Source: Pestalotiopsis fici W106-1 (Eukaryota > Ascomycota > Sordariomycetes > Amphisphaeriales > Sporocadaceae). Taken from it: DNA of 64,000 bases. Both the position numbers and the translations under genes were made by a program. The notes beneath the pieces are model-generated. The model was not told where the DNA came from and did not search any database. It was given only the letters and a program-made list of their open reading frames with translations. The DNA is taken from positions 574,619 to 638,618 of the forward strand of contig NW_006917092.1 in NCBI RefSeq assembly GCF_000516985.1, written 5' to 3'. This document shows positions 1 through 12,987 of the stretch, in pieces (positions within the stretch are counted from its first letter, which is position 1; each line of letters starts with the position of its first letter).

Positions 1-902
1 AGACGACGGAAAATAAGAGTCAGCCGCGTGCTCCGTAACATTTACTGGCGGGATTCGGGAATGCCCAACGGGCCCTAAAAAGTTCCAACTAGGACACCCT
101 GACATATTGGAAGTCATCCTACCCTTGACTTCGGCTTTGAAAGAAACACCCAGACGACCCTCGCTCATGTTGACAGATGTTATTAGATGCTTTGCTTGGA
201 AAATTTCTGCCTATTGGGATCGTACTGTGGCTCGAGCGGTAATATCCACAGGACTAATGAGTTGGACGGGATTGTAGCTGTTGGAGCCTCATCGGATAAA
301 TAATCCTACAGTACTTTTCTGGGCGCCAAGTGTCAACATCAAACCAGCAATTTGTCTCTGGGCAGACGTCGGCTGAACTCTCTGCTTTTGGGCCTCCTTG
401 TCGTGACTTCGAGGCTTGCCATATGGTTCCGTGCGTCGGCAGACAGAACTCGAGCATGATCCACGACTTTTTCAAATCCGCCAATCTCTCCCAACAATAT
501 ACTATCGGACATGAGTTGTCTTCTGCACGTCCCTGCAACCCCTTTAGTAGCGGCTCTTCCCGCATCAAAACAAAGCCCAGATAATAGAGTAAGGACCCTC
601 ATGAATTTCGGTAGGGCTGCATTGTAGATTTCTCCTAATGCTGGGTTCTGATATTCGGCCCTGCCGCTTAAATGATCTCAAATGCCATCAACATGGTCAC
701 CACGGTTCGTGTTTCAGGACAGCGGGTAGAGTTGAGAAGACTATTAAGCTGGTGCACGCTGATGCCCACAGCCCGCTGGCAAAGACTTGTTCTTTAAGGG
801 GTCTCGCTCGAAGTAGAGTCCGCAGGAATGGCACGAAGCAGCATATCGATCAATGTAATTCGGTATAAAACGAGTGTGTTCCTGATCGGGGACGGAGTCA
901 GA
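1..902. other. No gene recognised at the left edge
   Basis: Several overlapping short reading frames occur on both strands, but none shows a recognisable domain, a codon pattern that continues across a plausible intron, or a convincing start context. The stretch may contain the end of a neighbouring gene's untranslated region. No RNA gene or repeat is visible by eye. Confidence 0.4.
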
Positions 903-1319
903 TCATAGCCTGCCGTCGTTTTCTCCTGGCAGTCGCTCGACGCGCTTCTGTTCCCAGTCGTCGAGGTCTTTTGCGGCAAGTCTCTGAAAAGACGTCAAGG
1001 TCAGTATTGTCGCGTGGCACAGCCGTGACGATGGCAAGGTATTGTAACTTACATAGTACTCATCCTTCATGTTGACCTTGCGGCCGCCCTTTCCAACACC
1101 CAGTTCTTCCTCGTGTGTCATTTGTCTGACTCGGCGATCGTGTTTCTCGTACCGGACGGCGGCGGCGGGAGTGAGGACAAAAGAACCGGCGACAATTACG
1201 GACATGAAAGGCAGACCAAACAGTAGAAAAGGGTGTTTGGCCATGGCAGCGCGATACTTGGCTGCAAATGTGCCAGCGTCGGCCGCGCCACGGAATTTTT
1301 TGCTCTGAAATACTGCCAT
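903..1319 (-). CDS. COX16: Cytochrome c oxidase assembly protein COX16, mitochondrial inner membrane
   Basis: Two exons, 1053-1319 and 903-983, give 115 residues. The intron (984-1052, GTAAGT...TTTTCAG) is 69 nt, has no stop, and would be read through in frame if retained. The start is the ATG of MAVFQSKKF at 1319; an upstream in-frame codon adds residues atypical of the family. COX16 is a small single-pass inner-membrane protein needed to assemble cytochrome c oxidase (Cox2/Cox1 maturation). The sequence shows the family's central hydrophobic segment (HPFLLFGLPFMSVIVAGSF), the VRYEKHDR stretch after it, and the conserved C-terminal DWEQKRVERLPGENDG. Length matches fungal COX16. It is divergent from the ATR gene across a 538-bp shared upstream region. 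Identification rests on strong recall of the family sequence. Confidence 0.93.
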   Translation of the reverse strand: MAVFQSKKFRGAADAGTFAAKYRAAMAKHPFLLFGLPFMSVIVAGSFVLTPAAAVRYEKHDRRVRQMTHEEELGVGKGGRKVNMKDEYYVSYNTLPSSRLCHATILTLTSFQRLAAKDLDDWEQKRVERLPGENDGRL

Positions 1320-1857
1320 GGTAGCTTCTCGTCGCGAATGTGAGGGCTTAAATGTCAATATGGTGATGGCGCGACAGGAATAACGTAGGAGTAAGGGTCC
1401 AACCGGGCTGAATTGTTATGGTCGCAAAGGTAGATGCAGTAGAAAGTTATGACGGCGACGTCGAGGTTCGTGACATCAGCTGTTTAGAGCTCGTACCATT
1501 TGACTTTTGGAGCTGTTTGTTTCGTTATCGCTGGTATCAGTTGATAACTGGGCGCTGTGGTTACGTTACGCTACCAGTGGGCTGACGGGTTAGCGAGGTT
1601 CTCCGGGCTGCATGCGCTATGCTGGTGCCTGGGAAGCTCCAGGGCTCCCACTGCCGAGTGCTAGACCCTGCTAAAAATTAATTGGCCGTCATGTGACTAC
1701 GCGAGACCAGCATGTCGGCCAGGCGCGTAGATTGGCAGCAAACGCGATCTAAAGCCAGAAACACATCAAATGTTGCATGAGGTACCTGCTTGATCGGCTC
1801 AAGCAGCTTTGCTTCCAACCAACTTGCTAAAGAAGGAGATGCTCCTCAATCGCAACG
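1320..1857. promoter_or_regulatory. Shared upstream region of COX16 and the ATR kinase gene
   Basis: This 538-bp intergenic region separates two divergent housekeeping genes and must hold both promoters. No clear TATA box or known operator is seen. Translation of the kinase starts at the ATG at 1858. Confidence 0.5.
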
Positions 1858-4800
1858 ATGGCACCAACTTCTCATGGAAGAAGCCTGGCCCATGATCGGG
1901 ACGGCCTCACCAATGGCTCGCTCATCCAAGTACCTCCACCATCAACCCTTGCAGCGCAGCTAGTCGAGAACATAACGGCACCACCGAGATCATCGCGGCC
2001 CGATGAGACTGCAGAGCTCAAGAGATGCTTCGGAATTATCGAGAAGGTCAAGAATCAGCCTGCTCTGCTCACAACACCTGCGCAACGTATTGAACATAAT
2101 CATATGCTCATCTACGTTTATGTCCGAGTGGTCCTCGAAAGCCTACGTTGGGATGACCCGTTTGCCGACGTAACCCACTTGAGCTCTGAGGCTTTGAGAG
2201 CCATCAACTTCTTGCGCATGACAATCAAAGAAACACCAAATGTGCTTCTCACCACTCCAGAAGAGCAACAATTTCTTTTTCGTGGGCAATCGCCACTCTG
2301 GCTATGGATTTTGCCCAAAGTGCTGAAGGTCTTGGGTCGTGACAAGTGCCCTGATTTGACCAAAGCCATTAAAGATCTGCTACAAGATGTCTTCTTGGTC
2401 ATTTGCCATACTGGCTCGCTATGGCCGCTTCTTCCTCCATATCTAAAATACATACAAGACTGTATCAAGTGTAAGTGATTTCTTGATGAATTTTATTTGC
2501 TTTACAAACTAATTGCCTTCAGCTACTCTGGATTGCCTCACAGATATTCGTCCCTTGTCGTCGAAACATGACGTTGCCATCAGTCTACGGCTACCACCCG
2601 ACACCGTTCTTGCATCAGTGTCCCATGATGATAAGCTGGAGTCCCTTCAACAACACTGTACCTTCGATGTCACTTCGTCGTCCCATGGCATCAGGCATGC
2701 TTTCAGCCTACTTGCAACTTTGACACAGCATATGAGATCGAGCCAAGGATTACAAAATCTGATGTCTCCTATAGACTATACCCCTTGGCTCGTGGACACA
2801 TACTTTGCGCTTCACCGACTTCAAAGCAAATGGCCTAGTACACGATTCAATCATTTATCTTCTTCATTGCAAGCCATCCTTGGTTTGGCGAAGACAATTC
2901 AAGCATCAGTGACGAGTAATCCAGATTCACAACATAAATTTGTCTCCTTTCTCGTCTATCTAATCATGGAATTGGTGGATTATTCTGAAAATTTGCTCCG
3001 GACCGAGCAAGATTTCACTGCCGAAAAAGAGCTACTTTGTTCATCGCTTCTTACTCTGACAGGGCTAGCCAACGTCAGCAAACCAGTTGCCAATTTTGTC
3101 TCTTTGCAACTGGTACATAGGCTTGAAAGACTGGCAACTGAGGGTGAACTGATGTCCCCTGAGACCGACTTATGGGTAAGCATGGCACTTTCATAAATGT
3201 TGTGAGATTACTGACTTTGAGTCGGAGAAATGTTACGAATTGCTGCGACGTGCCTCCTCTGGATCGCTATCGGCAACCCAGACCCAAGCTGGAGCTGTTA
3301 CACGTTTCGAGAGTAGCAGCTTGTGCCGTCAGTTTGAAAGCCTCAAGATCCTGCTACCCACTACCCTTTTCAACTTTTCGGATCGTGTTCGAAACAAGCG
3401 TAGAAAGGTCGAAGCGACACCGAAAGCCTTGGTTCAGATTCTTAAGGTTCTCTATCGGATCCTAGACACGGAGTACAGCGATGCTCATGGTGACCTTGCT
3501 ACACTCGTCAAGTATGTTGCTTTCTCGATCGAAGGAATACTCCATATTAACAATAAGCAGGACAAAGTTCACCGACATTGGTGAGAAAGATCAATGTACA
3601 CTGCTTGATCTTTTGGGTCACGCTTGCTGTGCAACATTCGACGGTTTTGCGATCAAATCCCTGCTTGGTAAGAAGGGCTCATCCACTTTCCAATGTCGCA
3701 CTTGTAGTCACAACACAATGCCACAAGAAAAGCCGAGCTGCTGCGAACCTGGTGCGCGATCCAGCATTCTTGCAGCGTTCAGGGCCGTAGTAGATATGCC
3801 AGACTTCAACGTATTGCGTCGACCTCGAGTTGCTGCTATGACAACCTTGAGACGTCTTGTGACGCATTCACCAGATTCTGACTTTTTGGACCTGGAAACA
3901 TCGACCATTGGACTTTGGTGCATGAAATCTCTTTCGAGTTCGAATCGAGAGCTCCGCATCGCTTCATGGTATGTAGCGGGGCGAAATCCGTTTTCTGCTC
4001 AGTACGATTATACTAAAGAGTATCGACAGCCGAACATTGCCAGCCTTTTTAAACAACTGGATGAGCAATAGTTCCAATGATGGTGTAGTACAACAAAATC
4101 GTGCATTTGCACTTCAAGCTCTGAGCTCCATCTCAGACCAGGCGTTGCCTCATCTTGCTGAAACATGCATCATGGCATGGTCTCATGTTGGACGGTGAGA
4201 AAATCCTGTTTCTGGCATCAGATTCCACCGTGCTAACAAGTTTTTAGTATGGTTAGCGATGATCAACTCAATCTCGTTCTCGTCAAATTGGTCGACTATC
4301 TGAGTCGTGAGAATGCAATCATATCTGCGGCAGCTTTTGATGAGGTACGTTAAGCAAGGAAATAAGGATCCCAGCTACTAAAAGCTCGATTTCTAGATTC
4401 TCAACTTGGCTCGATCTCGCACAGTCTCCCCACGAGAGCTATTTCAACCCTACTGGAAGAACATCGCTTTTTCAGCAGTCAAGGATTTGGACTCGCAACC
4501 AAAGTTGACACGCTTACTTGCCGAACTGCTCGAAATCACCGTGCCAGACTTGCTATTGATGATACAGAGAGAGGCACTCCCTTGGCTGGTACTCAAGGGA
4601 AAATCAGGGGCCATCCAACAGATTGCAGACGCTCGCGCCGAAAAAGCGTCATGGCAGCCATGCTTGGACAAGAACAATCTTGGGCCTATTGTCGCCCTTC
4701 TCCTAATCCAGAATGTGCCTGACGTGGAAGCGCATGCAATGACCCTCCTACGGCATATTTCACCTCACTTTGAAGGATTCGGTCTAGGCGATTTGATCCT

Positions 4801-7800
4801 TGTAGAGCCAGTACTAATATGCCTTGAACTTTTGAAAGCAGCTGGCGAGGCAGAGGAGGAGCGAAAACCTCATGTAAGTTGCCAGACTTGCCGTGGGTCT
4901 CCTTTATTAACAAGTGAATTATAGATTCGCCAGGCACTCGATTTGATGGTCAATCTTTATTACAAGGCGAATGGGGATCTTAAGCAGAAGAAATCCAACA
5001 CTACTGGTCTATTTCTTCTCGATCAGGTGCTTGGTTTGGTTTCCAATCTGACTGAAATATTCAACATATTCCCCGATTCCCTCTCCATCATGGAGGAACG
5101 GCAACGTTCTATCAGAGCCATGGAGGAGCTTCTTCGCATCGGAAAGAAGAATATTCGAATGGCCCGTCCGCAAGTGAGTTATAGAAAGACAAAATCCGTG
5201 TTCAAATCGGTAAACCTTTATCTGACTTGGTGACAGATCTCTTCATGCATATTGTCATGTATGCCAGATGACAAATTACGTGCGTCTGCATTTTCTTGCT
5301 GGACAGCCATGATCCTCTATCTTGGCGCCGATGATGTCGAAAGTCTGATCGAAACCACCTTCTTCATCATCGGTCACTACTGGACCGCGTTTGACGAGAC
5401 GAGTCACGAACGGGCTAGAAAGCTACTGGAGTATATGCTTGAGAAGCACTCTATACTATTGGAAGAGATGATCAGCAAGCTTCCTTCCTTTGGCCATATC
5501 AGCGCCTTGGCTCGGGTAGAAAAGAATCTAAACGCGCTGCGGAAACCCGTTGATAACAGAACGGCTTTCAATCTACTCGCCGAAAGGATTGGGCATGAAA
5601 ACTCTGGAGTAGTTCTGCAAGCCTTGAGAGAGCTTACTTCATATTTGCAGATACAACAGGGATATCTCCAAGCCTCAGCTGTGAGTGAACAACCCGACTC
5701 TGTTGTATCGACATTGGCCCGCGCCCTGCTTGACTGCTCATCGAAGTTTGCCACGGATGGGGACGAGATCAGTCGGCTGTGTAACCAGAGCCTGGGTCTT
5801 CTTGGTTGTCTTGACCCCAATCGTGTGGAAACAGTGAGGGACGAACGTCAGATTACTGTTGAACACAACTTTACCAAGGCTACCGAGGTCAATAACTTCA
5901 TCATGACCCTCCTGGAAGATGTGATGGTCAAGTCGTTCCTCTCAGCCACCGATGGCAACTTTCAGGGTCTTGTATCTTATGCAATGCAAGAATTGTTAAA
6001 TAGGATCGATATGTCTGCTGCTATTCATATGCATCAACATCCAGTCCGGGGAGATGCAAGGCAAGCTGAAGCTGATGATCTCTACCGATTGTGGACTTCC
6101 ATGTCAGAGGGGGCCCGAGAGGTCTTGGTGCCATTTCTAAGCTCAAGGTACAAGTTACAAGCAATCACCACGGCAAATGCGGAATACCCAATCTTCCGCC
6201 CCGGCAGGACTTATGGCTCCTGGATGCGCATTTTCACTCTTGACCTGCTTCGGAGGCCGCAAAGCACGTTTACGGAATACATCTTTGAGCCAATCTGTCG
6301 TGTCATCAAACTCAAAGACCTCTCGATCGCCGAGTTCATGTTTCCGTTCCTGGTACTCCATGTCATCACGGGCGATGAAAGCACCGATGACGTGAAAAAG
6401 AGTATTCTGCAAGAGCTGCTTAACGTATTGCAAAATGAGCCTCCGAAAGAGGCCTCATATAGCGAAAAAGAGGACAAAAAGCTATACTATGAGGTGAACG
6501 ACCACCAACCCTGCTGTACTGAAAAATTATGCTTACCAAATCTAGGCCGTTTTTCGAGTCCTCGACTATGCCATGCGGTGGCTCCAGATCAAGCGAAGCC
6601 GGCAAAACCAAACACCCCAGGATGATCTTTGGATCAAAAGAGTCCAAACGATTCTCAATGCCATCCCGGCCGAATTGATTTCTCAGCGAGCTGTTGATTG
6701 TAAATCCTTTTCACGAGCCTTGTTTCATCTTGAACAACATATTCGCGAAGTCGATCAAGAGAAGAAAACAAGTAGTGAAGACCGGGAGCGCCTTTTGTTG
6801 CGTTTACAGGATATATACGCTCAGATTGATGAGCCCGATGGCCTGGAGGGCATTTCAGCTCATCTACATGTGCTTGATATTAACCAGCAGATATTGAGCC
6901 ACCGTAAGGCTGGACGATGGACCGAGGCACAGACCTGGTATGAGGTCAAGCTGGCTGAAGACCCCGACAACGTTGATATACAGACTGAACTTCTCACCTG
7001 CCTGAAAGAGTCTGGCCAACACGGTTCGTCCTATTTCCTTTTTCGTTCTGCTAGACTTTGAGTGACTAACGTTTGAAAAGATGTATTATTGAACTATGTT
7101 GAAGGTATTGAGAAACACACTGCGGTGAACACGATCAGTCAAATAGTTCCTTACGCCGTGGAGGCATCTTGGGCCACGGGCAGATGGGAGACCATGCGCA
7201 AGTTCATCGCCAAGTATCAAGGTGACTCCACGGAGAACTTTAACGTGTCCGTCGCTCAAGCGCTCAGTCATCTTGAGAAAGGCTCAACACAAGCGTTCAT
7301 CGAGCAGATGACAATGATGCGCGATAGAGTGAGCTCTTCAATGACCTCCACGGCTACCTCATCCCTCCATGCTTGCCACGATGCTCTACTCAAGTGTCAT
7401 GTGCTCACAGACCTTGAGCTCATCGCCGGTGTCAACAATGATGGTAGCCAACATCCACAGGAAGTGATAAAAACGCTTGACCGGCGCCTGGAGGTGCTTG
7501 GCTCATATGTTAATGACAAGCAGTACATTCTATGCATCAGGCGTGCAGCTATGGAACTGTCTCGGTAAGTCAACAGATAGTCTTCCTCTCATATCTCGAA
7601 TACTAATCAGCGTAGATCACGATTCAGTAGTCTAGACATTTCCTCCATGTGGTTGACCAGTGCGAGACTCGCTCGCAAATCGAATTCGCTGCACCAGTCT
7701 TTCAATGCTGTCCTTCACGCATCGCAGCTTGGAGATAACAATTCGACGATCGAGAACGCACGGATATTGTGGAAACAAGGTCATAACAGACAGGCCATTC

Positions 7801-9848
7801 AGACGCTGCAGAGTGCAATCAATAGCAGCGTCTTCTCGAGCAAGAGTTTCGCAACAGATGGGGATTCGTCGGAGAGAAATCCCGAATCGCAACAAAACAT
7901 GACCATAGCCAGGGCGCAGCTACTCCTGGCGAAATGGTTGGACAGTGCTGGCCAGACACATGCAAGCGCTCTGCGCCAGCGGTACCAGAATGTTCCCAAA
8001 AACTATAGTCAATGGGAGAAGGGACACTACTACCTCGGAAGGCACTACAAGAAAGTTCTCGAGTCTGAAAAGGCACTGAGTCCAGACATGCAGAGCGATG
8101 AGTATCTATCTGGTGAAACCGTCAGGCTCGTCATTGAGAACTACATCCGGTCGCTCAACTACGGCACGAAGTACCTCTACCAGACTCTACCAAGGATATT
8201 GACTCTCTGGCTGGAGTTTGGAGCTCAGTTGGAAAAGGCGCCCGAGGGCAAGGTCTCCTTCTCACGAGAGCTTCATCATCGAAGAAAGACCCAACTAGAT
8301 TCACTCCACGTGTACTTGCTCAAGTATCTGCAACGACTTCCTGCATATATTTTCTATACAGCTCTTCCGCAAATGGTTGCGCGCATTGCGCATCCAAACG
8401 AGCATGTCTTCAAAGTTTTGGAGCAATTCATCCTCAAAGTCATCGAAGCCCACCCCCGACAGGCGCTGTGGAGCTTGTTTGCAATCATGACATCAAGGCA
8501 GTCGGGAACCGAGCGCCGATTACGTGGCCAGCAGATATTAACAAAGCTGCGCGGAATATCGAAGCCAGTAGATGGAGGTACCGGTGATCTCAAGTCGTTG
8601 CTACGAAAAGGCGAAAAGTTGGCGAATCAACTCCTGCTGGCATGCAATAATGGCGACTTTCAAAGCAACCGAACCACACATGCCAGTATCACCCGAGACC
8701 TTAACTTCAACCACAACTGCTGTCCCTGCCCGCTCGTCGTTCCTGTCGAGGCCTGTCTGACAGCAACCCTCCCAACACTGACAGACAACGTCAAGAAACA
8801 CAAGGCATTTTCTCGCGATGTAATCACAATTGACAGTTTCTTGGACGATGTTCTTGTCCTGGGATCACTTGCGAAGCCCCGAAGACTGACCGCCCGTGGT
8901 TCGGACGGAAAGCTCTATATGCTGCTCATCAAGCCCAAAGACGACCTCAGAACAGACCAGCGTTTGATGGAGTTCAATAGCATGATCAACCGTTCACTCA
9001 AACGAGATGCAGAATCCAGCCGTAGGCAACTGTATATCAAGACATATGCAGTGACGCCATTGAACGAAGAGTGCGGAATCATTGAATGGATCGACGGGCT
9101 CAAGACACTTCGCGATATTCTCCTCAACATCTACCGATCTCGCGGGATTGTTCCCAACTACAACTCTCTTGCCCAGATGATGAAGGATGCGACCATGAGC
9201 GACAAAAACACAAAAATATTTACGGATTCAGTATTGGGAATGTTCCCTCCCGTCCTGCCGTTTTGGTTCATTTCGCAATTTCCCAACTCATCGGCATGGT
9301 TTGCGGCACGTTTGAGATATACTCGTTCATGTGCGGTCATGTCCATGGTAGGAACAATCCTTGGTTTGGGAGATCGTCACGGCGAAAATGTACTTCTCGA
9401 AGAAGGCAATGGTGGTGTCTTTCACGTCGACTTCAATTGTCTGTTTGACAAGGGCCTCACGTTTGCGCAGCCGGAACGAGTTCCGTTTCGCCTGACCCAC
9501 AACATGGTGGCGGCCATGGGAGCGCATGGCTACGAGGGACCTTTTAGAAAGTGCTCCGAGCTAACATTGAGCATCCTCCGCCAACAAGAGGAGACATTGA
9601 TGACCATTCTCGAGGCGTTCATCTACGACCCCACGCTCGATCTGCAAAAGGACAAGAAACGCAAACACGAGATCGTCAAAATGAACCCACCGGCCGTAGT
9701 AGAGAATATCAAGAGGAAGGTGAGAGGTCTGCTGCCTAACGAAAGCATCCCACTCAGTGTAGAGGGCCAGGTTGAGGAGCTTGTCAAGCAGGCGGTACAC
9801 CCACGGAACCTTGCAGCCATGTATATCGGATGGTGTCCATTTTTGTAG
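1858..9848 (+). CDS. MEC1: ATR/Mec1/Rad3-type checkpoint phosphatidylinositol-3-kinase-like protein kinase
   Basis: Twelve exons: 1858-2470, 2523-3175, 3222-3511, 3561-3968, 4030-4194, 4248-4344, 4397-4873, 4925-5173, 5237-6493, 6546-7023, 7081-7564, 7616-9848. They total 7404 nt, giving 2467 residues, normal for fungal ATR (UvsB in Aspergillus, MUS-9 in Neurospora). The N-terminal two thirds are helical HEAT-like repeats. A UME-type segment (LFQPYWKNIA) lies near residue 760, followed by the FAT region. The kinase domain carries DRHGEN at about 2310-2315 and VDFN with its metal-binding Asp near 2329. The FATC tail ends in MYIGWCPFL at the stop. The kinase senses RPA-coated single-stranded DNA with its Ddc2/ATRIP partner and phosphorylates SQ/TQ sites in the replication checkpoint. 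The exon-10 donor is an unusual GTTCGT, and the 3222 acceptor could instead be 3228 (two residues shorter). All catalytic motifs are intact. Confidence 0.95.
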
Positions 9849-10176
9849 TGGTTTATGATAAACATGATCTCTTCTTCTCCCCCCAGATGTCTCAACAATT
9901 GTTGTACTATATGATACCTATATAACCAAATGATTTGAAACCCCTCCAAAGCCCAGAAGCCCCCCAATACTGTACGTCATAGCGCTAACAGACGGGGGCT
10001 TCCCCGCTGGTCAATCTGCCCCACACCGCGAACCATGAATGCTGGACTGGACTCTGGAGGTTATCTTTGTTTTTGGAGATATTTAGTCGTCGACCTCGTG
10101 CACGCCACAGAGAATAGGATTTTCAAAGTTTTGGCAGCGAACATCTGTGTCACTTGCAATCTCAAGGGCAAGAATC
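9849..10176. other. Intergenic region between the ATR and Nudix genes
   Basis: This 328-bp tandem-gene spacer must contain the kinase 3' end and the promoter of the Nudix gene. No further gene, RNA or repeat is seen. Confidence 0.4.
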
Positions 10177-11119
10177 ATGTCCCTTGAAGACGCCAAGGTG
10201 ACTTTGACAGCACCACTGGTCAGTTTGTGCCCCCTTCGGACGAGACGACCTGAAACATTGGTCGACTTTGCGGCGACAATTACTGATGCGCGCAACTTTT
10301 TTTTTTCCCTAGTCCAATGATGAGTCCAAATGGATCAAGCTGCTTAGTATAGAGTACAAGGACCCTACTGGCAAGTCGAGGACCTGGGAGAGCGCCGAGC
10401 GGCTCACGCGGCCCAAGGGCGGTGAAATTGATGGCGTGGGCATCTTTGCCGTCCTGGAAAAGGAGACTGGTGAGTTTGCATGTCGGTGTAATAGGAACAT
10501 ATGTATCGAGCACTCTAGTGTCTTCATGATTCCAACCCCCAGTCGCCCGCCACGCCGTCCACAAAAGCATTGTGTTAAGCGCGGCTAATAATTTGGATGG
10601 TCGTCCCTTTGCAGGTCCCGAGATCATATTACAGAAGCAATACCGTCCACCCATTGACAAGGTCACCATTGAGGTTCCGGCCGGCCTGATTGACGAGGGC
10701 GAGACGGCCGAGGAGGCGGCGGTGCGCGAGTTGCGGGAGGAGACGGGCTATGTCGGCACGGCGAGCATGACGACTCCCGTCATGTTCAATGGTGAGTGTG
10801 ATCTCTCACTGCTCTGATTCAATTCGCACCACAACATGTACTGGGCATGGAGGACTAAGACATCTGCATGCTGTCGCTAGACCCCGGGTTTTGCAACACG
10901 AATCTACGCATGATTCACGTGACCATCGACATGAGCCGGCCAGAGAACCAGAATCTCAAGCCGGAGCTCGAGGACAGCGAGTTCATCGAGGTCTTTACGG
11001 TGAAGCTGACCGACTTGTATGCCGAGTGTGAGAAGCTGGAAGCCCAAGGGTACGCCATTGATGCTAGAGTGGGCACTTTGGCCGAGGGGATCGAGGTTGC
11101 AAAGAAGTTTAAGCTGTGA
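10177..11119 (+). CDS. YSA1: ADP-ribose pyrophosphatase, Nudix hydrolase (YSA1 type)
   Basis: Four exons, 10177-10218, 10313-10469, 10615-10791 and 10881-11119, give 204 residues. The enzyme hydrolyses ADP-ribose and related nucleoside diphosphate sugars to AMP plus ribose-5-phosphate, a cytosolic housekeeping step. Exon 2 carries the family signature TWESAERLTRPKG and the end of the first beta sheet. Exon 3 holds QKQYRPPIDK and the complete Nudix box starting at GLIDEGE and ending RELREETGY, with all catalytic glutamates. The start codon is in a 42-nt first exon (MSLEDAKVTLTAPL), recognised from the usual N-terminus of fungal orthologues. The exon 2-3 junction restores the conserved ETGPEI segment. 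The 145-nt intron 2 is longer than its neighbours and partly readable in frame, so an open-frame gene caller may mis-start here. Confidence 0.92.
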
Positions 11120-11503
11120 GGGGTCCAATGCAGTATGATCTGATCCTGTCGGCAAATTGGGAAGTAGTTTTGTGAAAGAAAGTTTCGGAAATTCCGCGGA
11201 AGCGTCCGATGAGTTGGTCGCGTTTATCGCTTACAGAATCAGTAGAGGTCGGAAGAGACTGTAGAAAGGAGGATTAGAAACGTAACCACATCACCCTTCC
11301 TAAGGTATGACGATTAGATGCAGGTGGTGAAAAGACGCATGTCAAGAAGCACGATGTGATGTGGTAAGAACTGAGGAGTCACCTCCATGAATATGATATG
11401 ATACTCGACAGAGTCAGTGTCGTATTATTGCATTTTAGGTCTGCTATAACAGCCAATGATGCAAGCATATTGGACTCGGAAGTCACCGTATCGGCCCTTG
11501 CCC
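11120..11503. other. Intergenic region between two convergent genes
   Basis: These 384 bp lie between the Nudix gene and the receptor gene, which point at each other. Only 3' untranslated and terminator sequence is expected, and nothing else is seen. Confidence 0.4.
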
Positions 11504-12987
11504 TCAAGGCCTTTTGTTTGGCTCGTAGGTTACTTGCACCGTGACTGTCTTTGATATCGGTTTCAATATCGGATCGTCGCTTTCATAGCCCGCATTTTGA
11601 TCTCCATTCGACGATTGCGAGTCCGTTCCGCCGCGAATGTTTGTTACATGGTGGTGTTCATCCGGTCGCAAACTATGCCTCCCGTCATTATCATCGCACT
11701 CGTCGACGCGTGTGTGCATCAACGTGTCCAATTGGTATTTCGCGCCCTTGGGTTGCAGAGGACCGCTTCCGAATGTCCGTATGCCGGGTCGCTCCAGTCC
11801 TTTTGACGAGGATTTGGCACCTGAACTCCTTTCGCCAATGATGGAGGGTGCAATGTGGTGGAAGAATCGCCGCAGGGTCGGGAGGCAGCAGCACATGATG
11901 AGGAGATTTGATTCTATGCAACTGTAATTATCTTAGTTATCATCTTCTCGCCCTGTATGACATAAATGACTTACATCCAGAGTGTGCCTTTCGTCAAGGC
12001 GTAGGTTTGGTCTTGGTCCGTGAGACTTGGTAATAATATCACCAGCCGGACAATCGATGTGACGAGGGTACTAATCACATTTATTCATTAGTACACCCAG
12101 AGCTTCCACGGCGAATGGTTGCTGATCAAAAGAACGTACATGGATCCGATGGCAAACAAGAACAGAACAATTATTTTCTGTCGCGTAGGCATGTTCAAGC
12201 CAACAATGACTGGAACCGGGAGAGCGAGGAGAATGACATCAGTAAACACCCCAATCCCAGCTGTAGCGACGTATATCGCAGGCCTGTGAAGGCATTGTGC
12301 TATTTGTGCCAGTTGCGGGTCCCAACTGGCCGCTATCGGTTTGCAGGCAAACACGAGGCTGAAAAAGATGGCCATTGACGAGCCCACGCAGAGAAACATG
12401 GTGATCCAGACGAATATCTGATACGTCTTGAATGGAGACAACCGCCGGTAGAAGAGACAGAGGGTAGCCTTGGCCGATGCGACTGTAAAGGTGTAGACCA
12501 AGGGTGCTGCGAAGATGACCTAGTGGTTGTGTGACGTTTTAGTTTCGGTGACTTGTTTGGAAGCGCGAATAGAGGCTCTTTCCAAAGATACATACACGAC
12601 TAAAATACTGATACCTCTCCAAGGGCATCTCGTAGGCGTGAACGCCTACGGCCTTGACTACGTATAGTCGCAGCAATTCCGCTTGTGTGCCTACTGAAGT
12701 TGCCCAGGCGAAGAGCACGGTGGCTGGCAGGTGCATCGTCAGTAGCTGACCCAACTGACGTGGACTGGAGGGGCATGATTTGCTCACTCACCATCCTCAA
12801 TCTGGAACTTCTTCAGGAGAAATATTTTTGTATAAAGACGCTGGCAAAGAAAGGCAAAAGCAAGAATATTCTCTACAATGATGACGGAGACTATTTCTGT
12901 TTTCCCGATTTGCGGTGGATTGGCAAAATTCACCACATAGCCGTCTGGCGGCGCCATGATGACTTCTACGCCATCGACGGTCACCAT
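11504..12987 (-). CDS. PTH11-like seven-helix integral membrane receptor (fungal rhodopsin-like domain)
   Basis: Five exons on the minus strand, 12987-12792, 12723-12596, 12519-12140, 12070-11975 and 11921-11504, give 405 residues. The start MVTVDGVEVIMAPPDG matches the usual N-terminus of this large Pezizomycotina family. Successive hydrophobic helices follow, with family hallmarks: a helix-2/3 region ending in YEMPLERYQYFSR, VIFAAPLVYTFTVASAK, LCLFYRRLSPFKTYQIFVW, a CKPIAASWDP loop with paired cysteines, and a helix ending LPVPVI. The C-terminal cytosolic tail of about 130 residues is polar and ends in a TVTVQVTYEP strand typical of the group. No CFEM domain precedes the helices. Members such as Magnaporthe PTH11 are non-canonical GPCRs for surface or host cues, but ligands for most, including this one, are unknown. 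Confidence 0.88.

Noticed and set aside
339..602. Minus-strand frame beginning with a hydrophobic, signal-like stretch
   Set aside because: No homologous domain, overlapping frames of equal quality on both strands, and no supporting promoter or splice structure.
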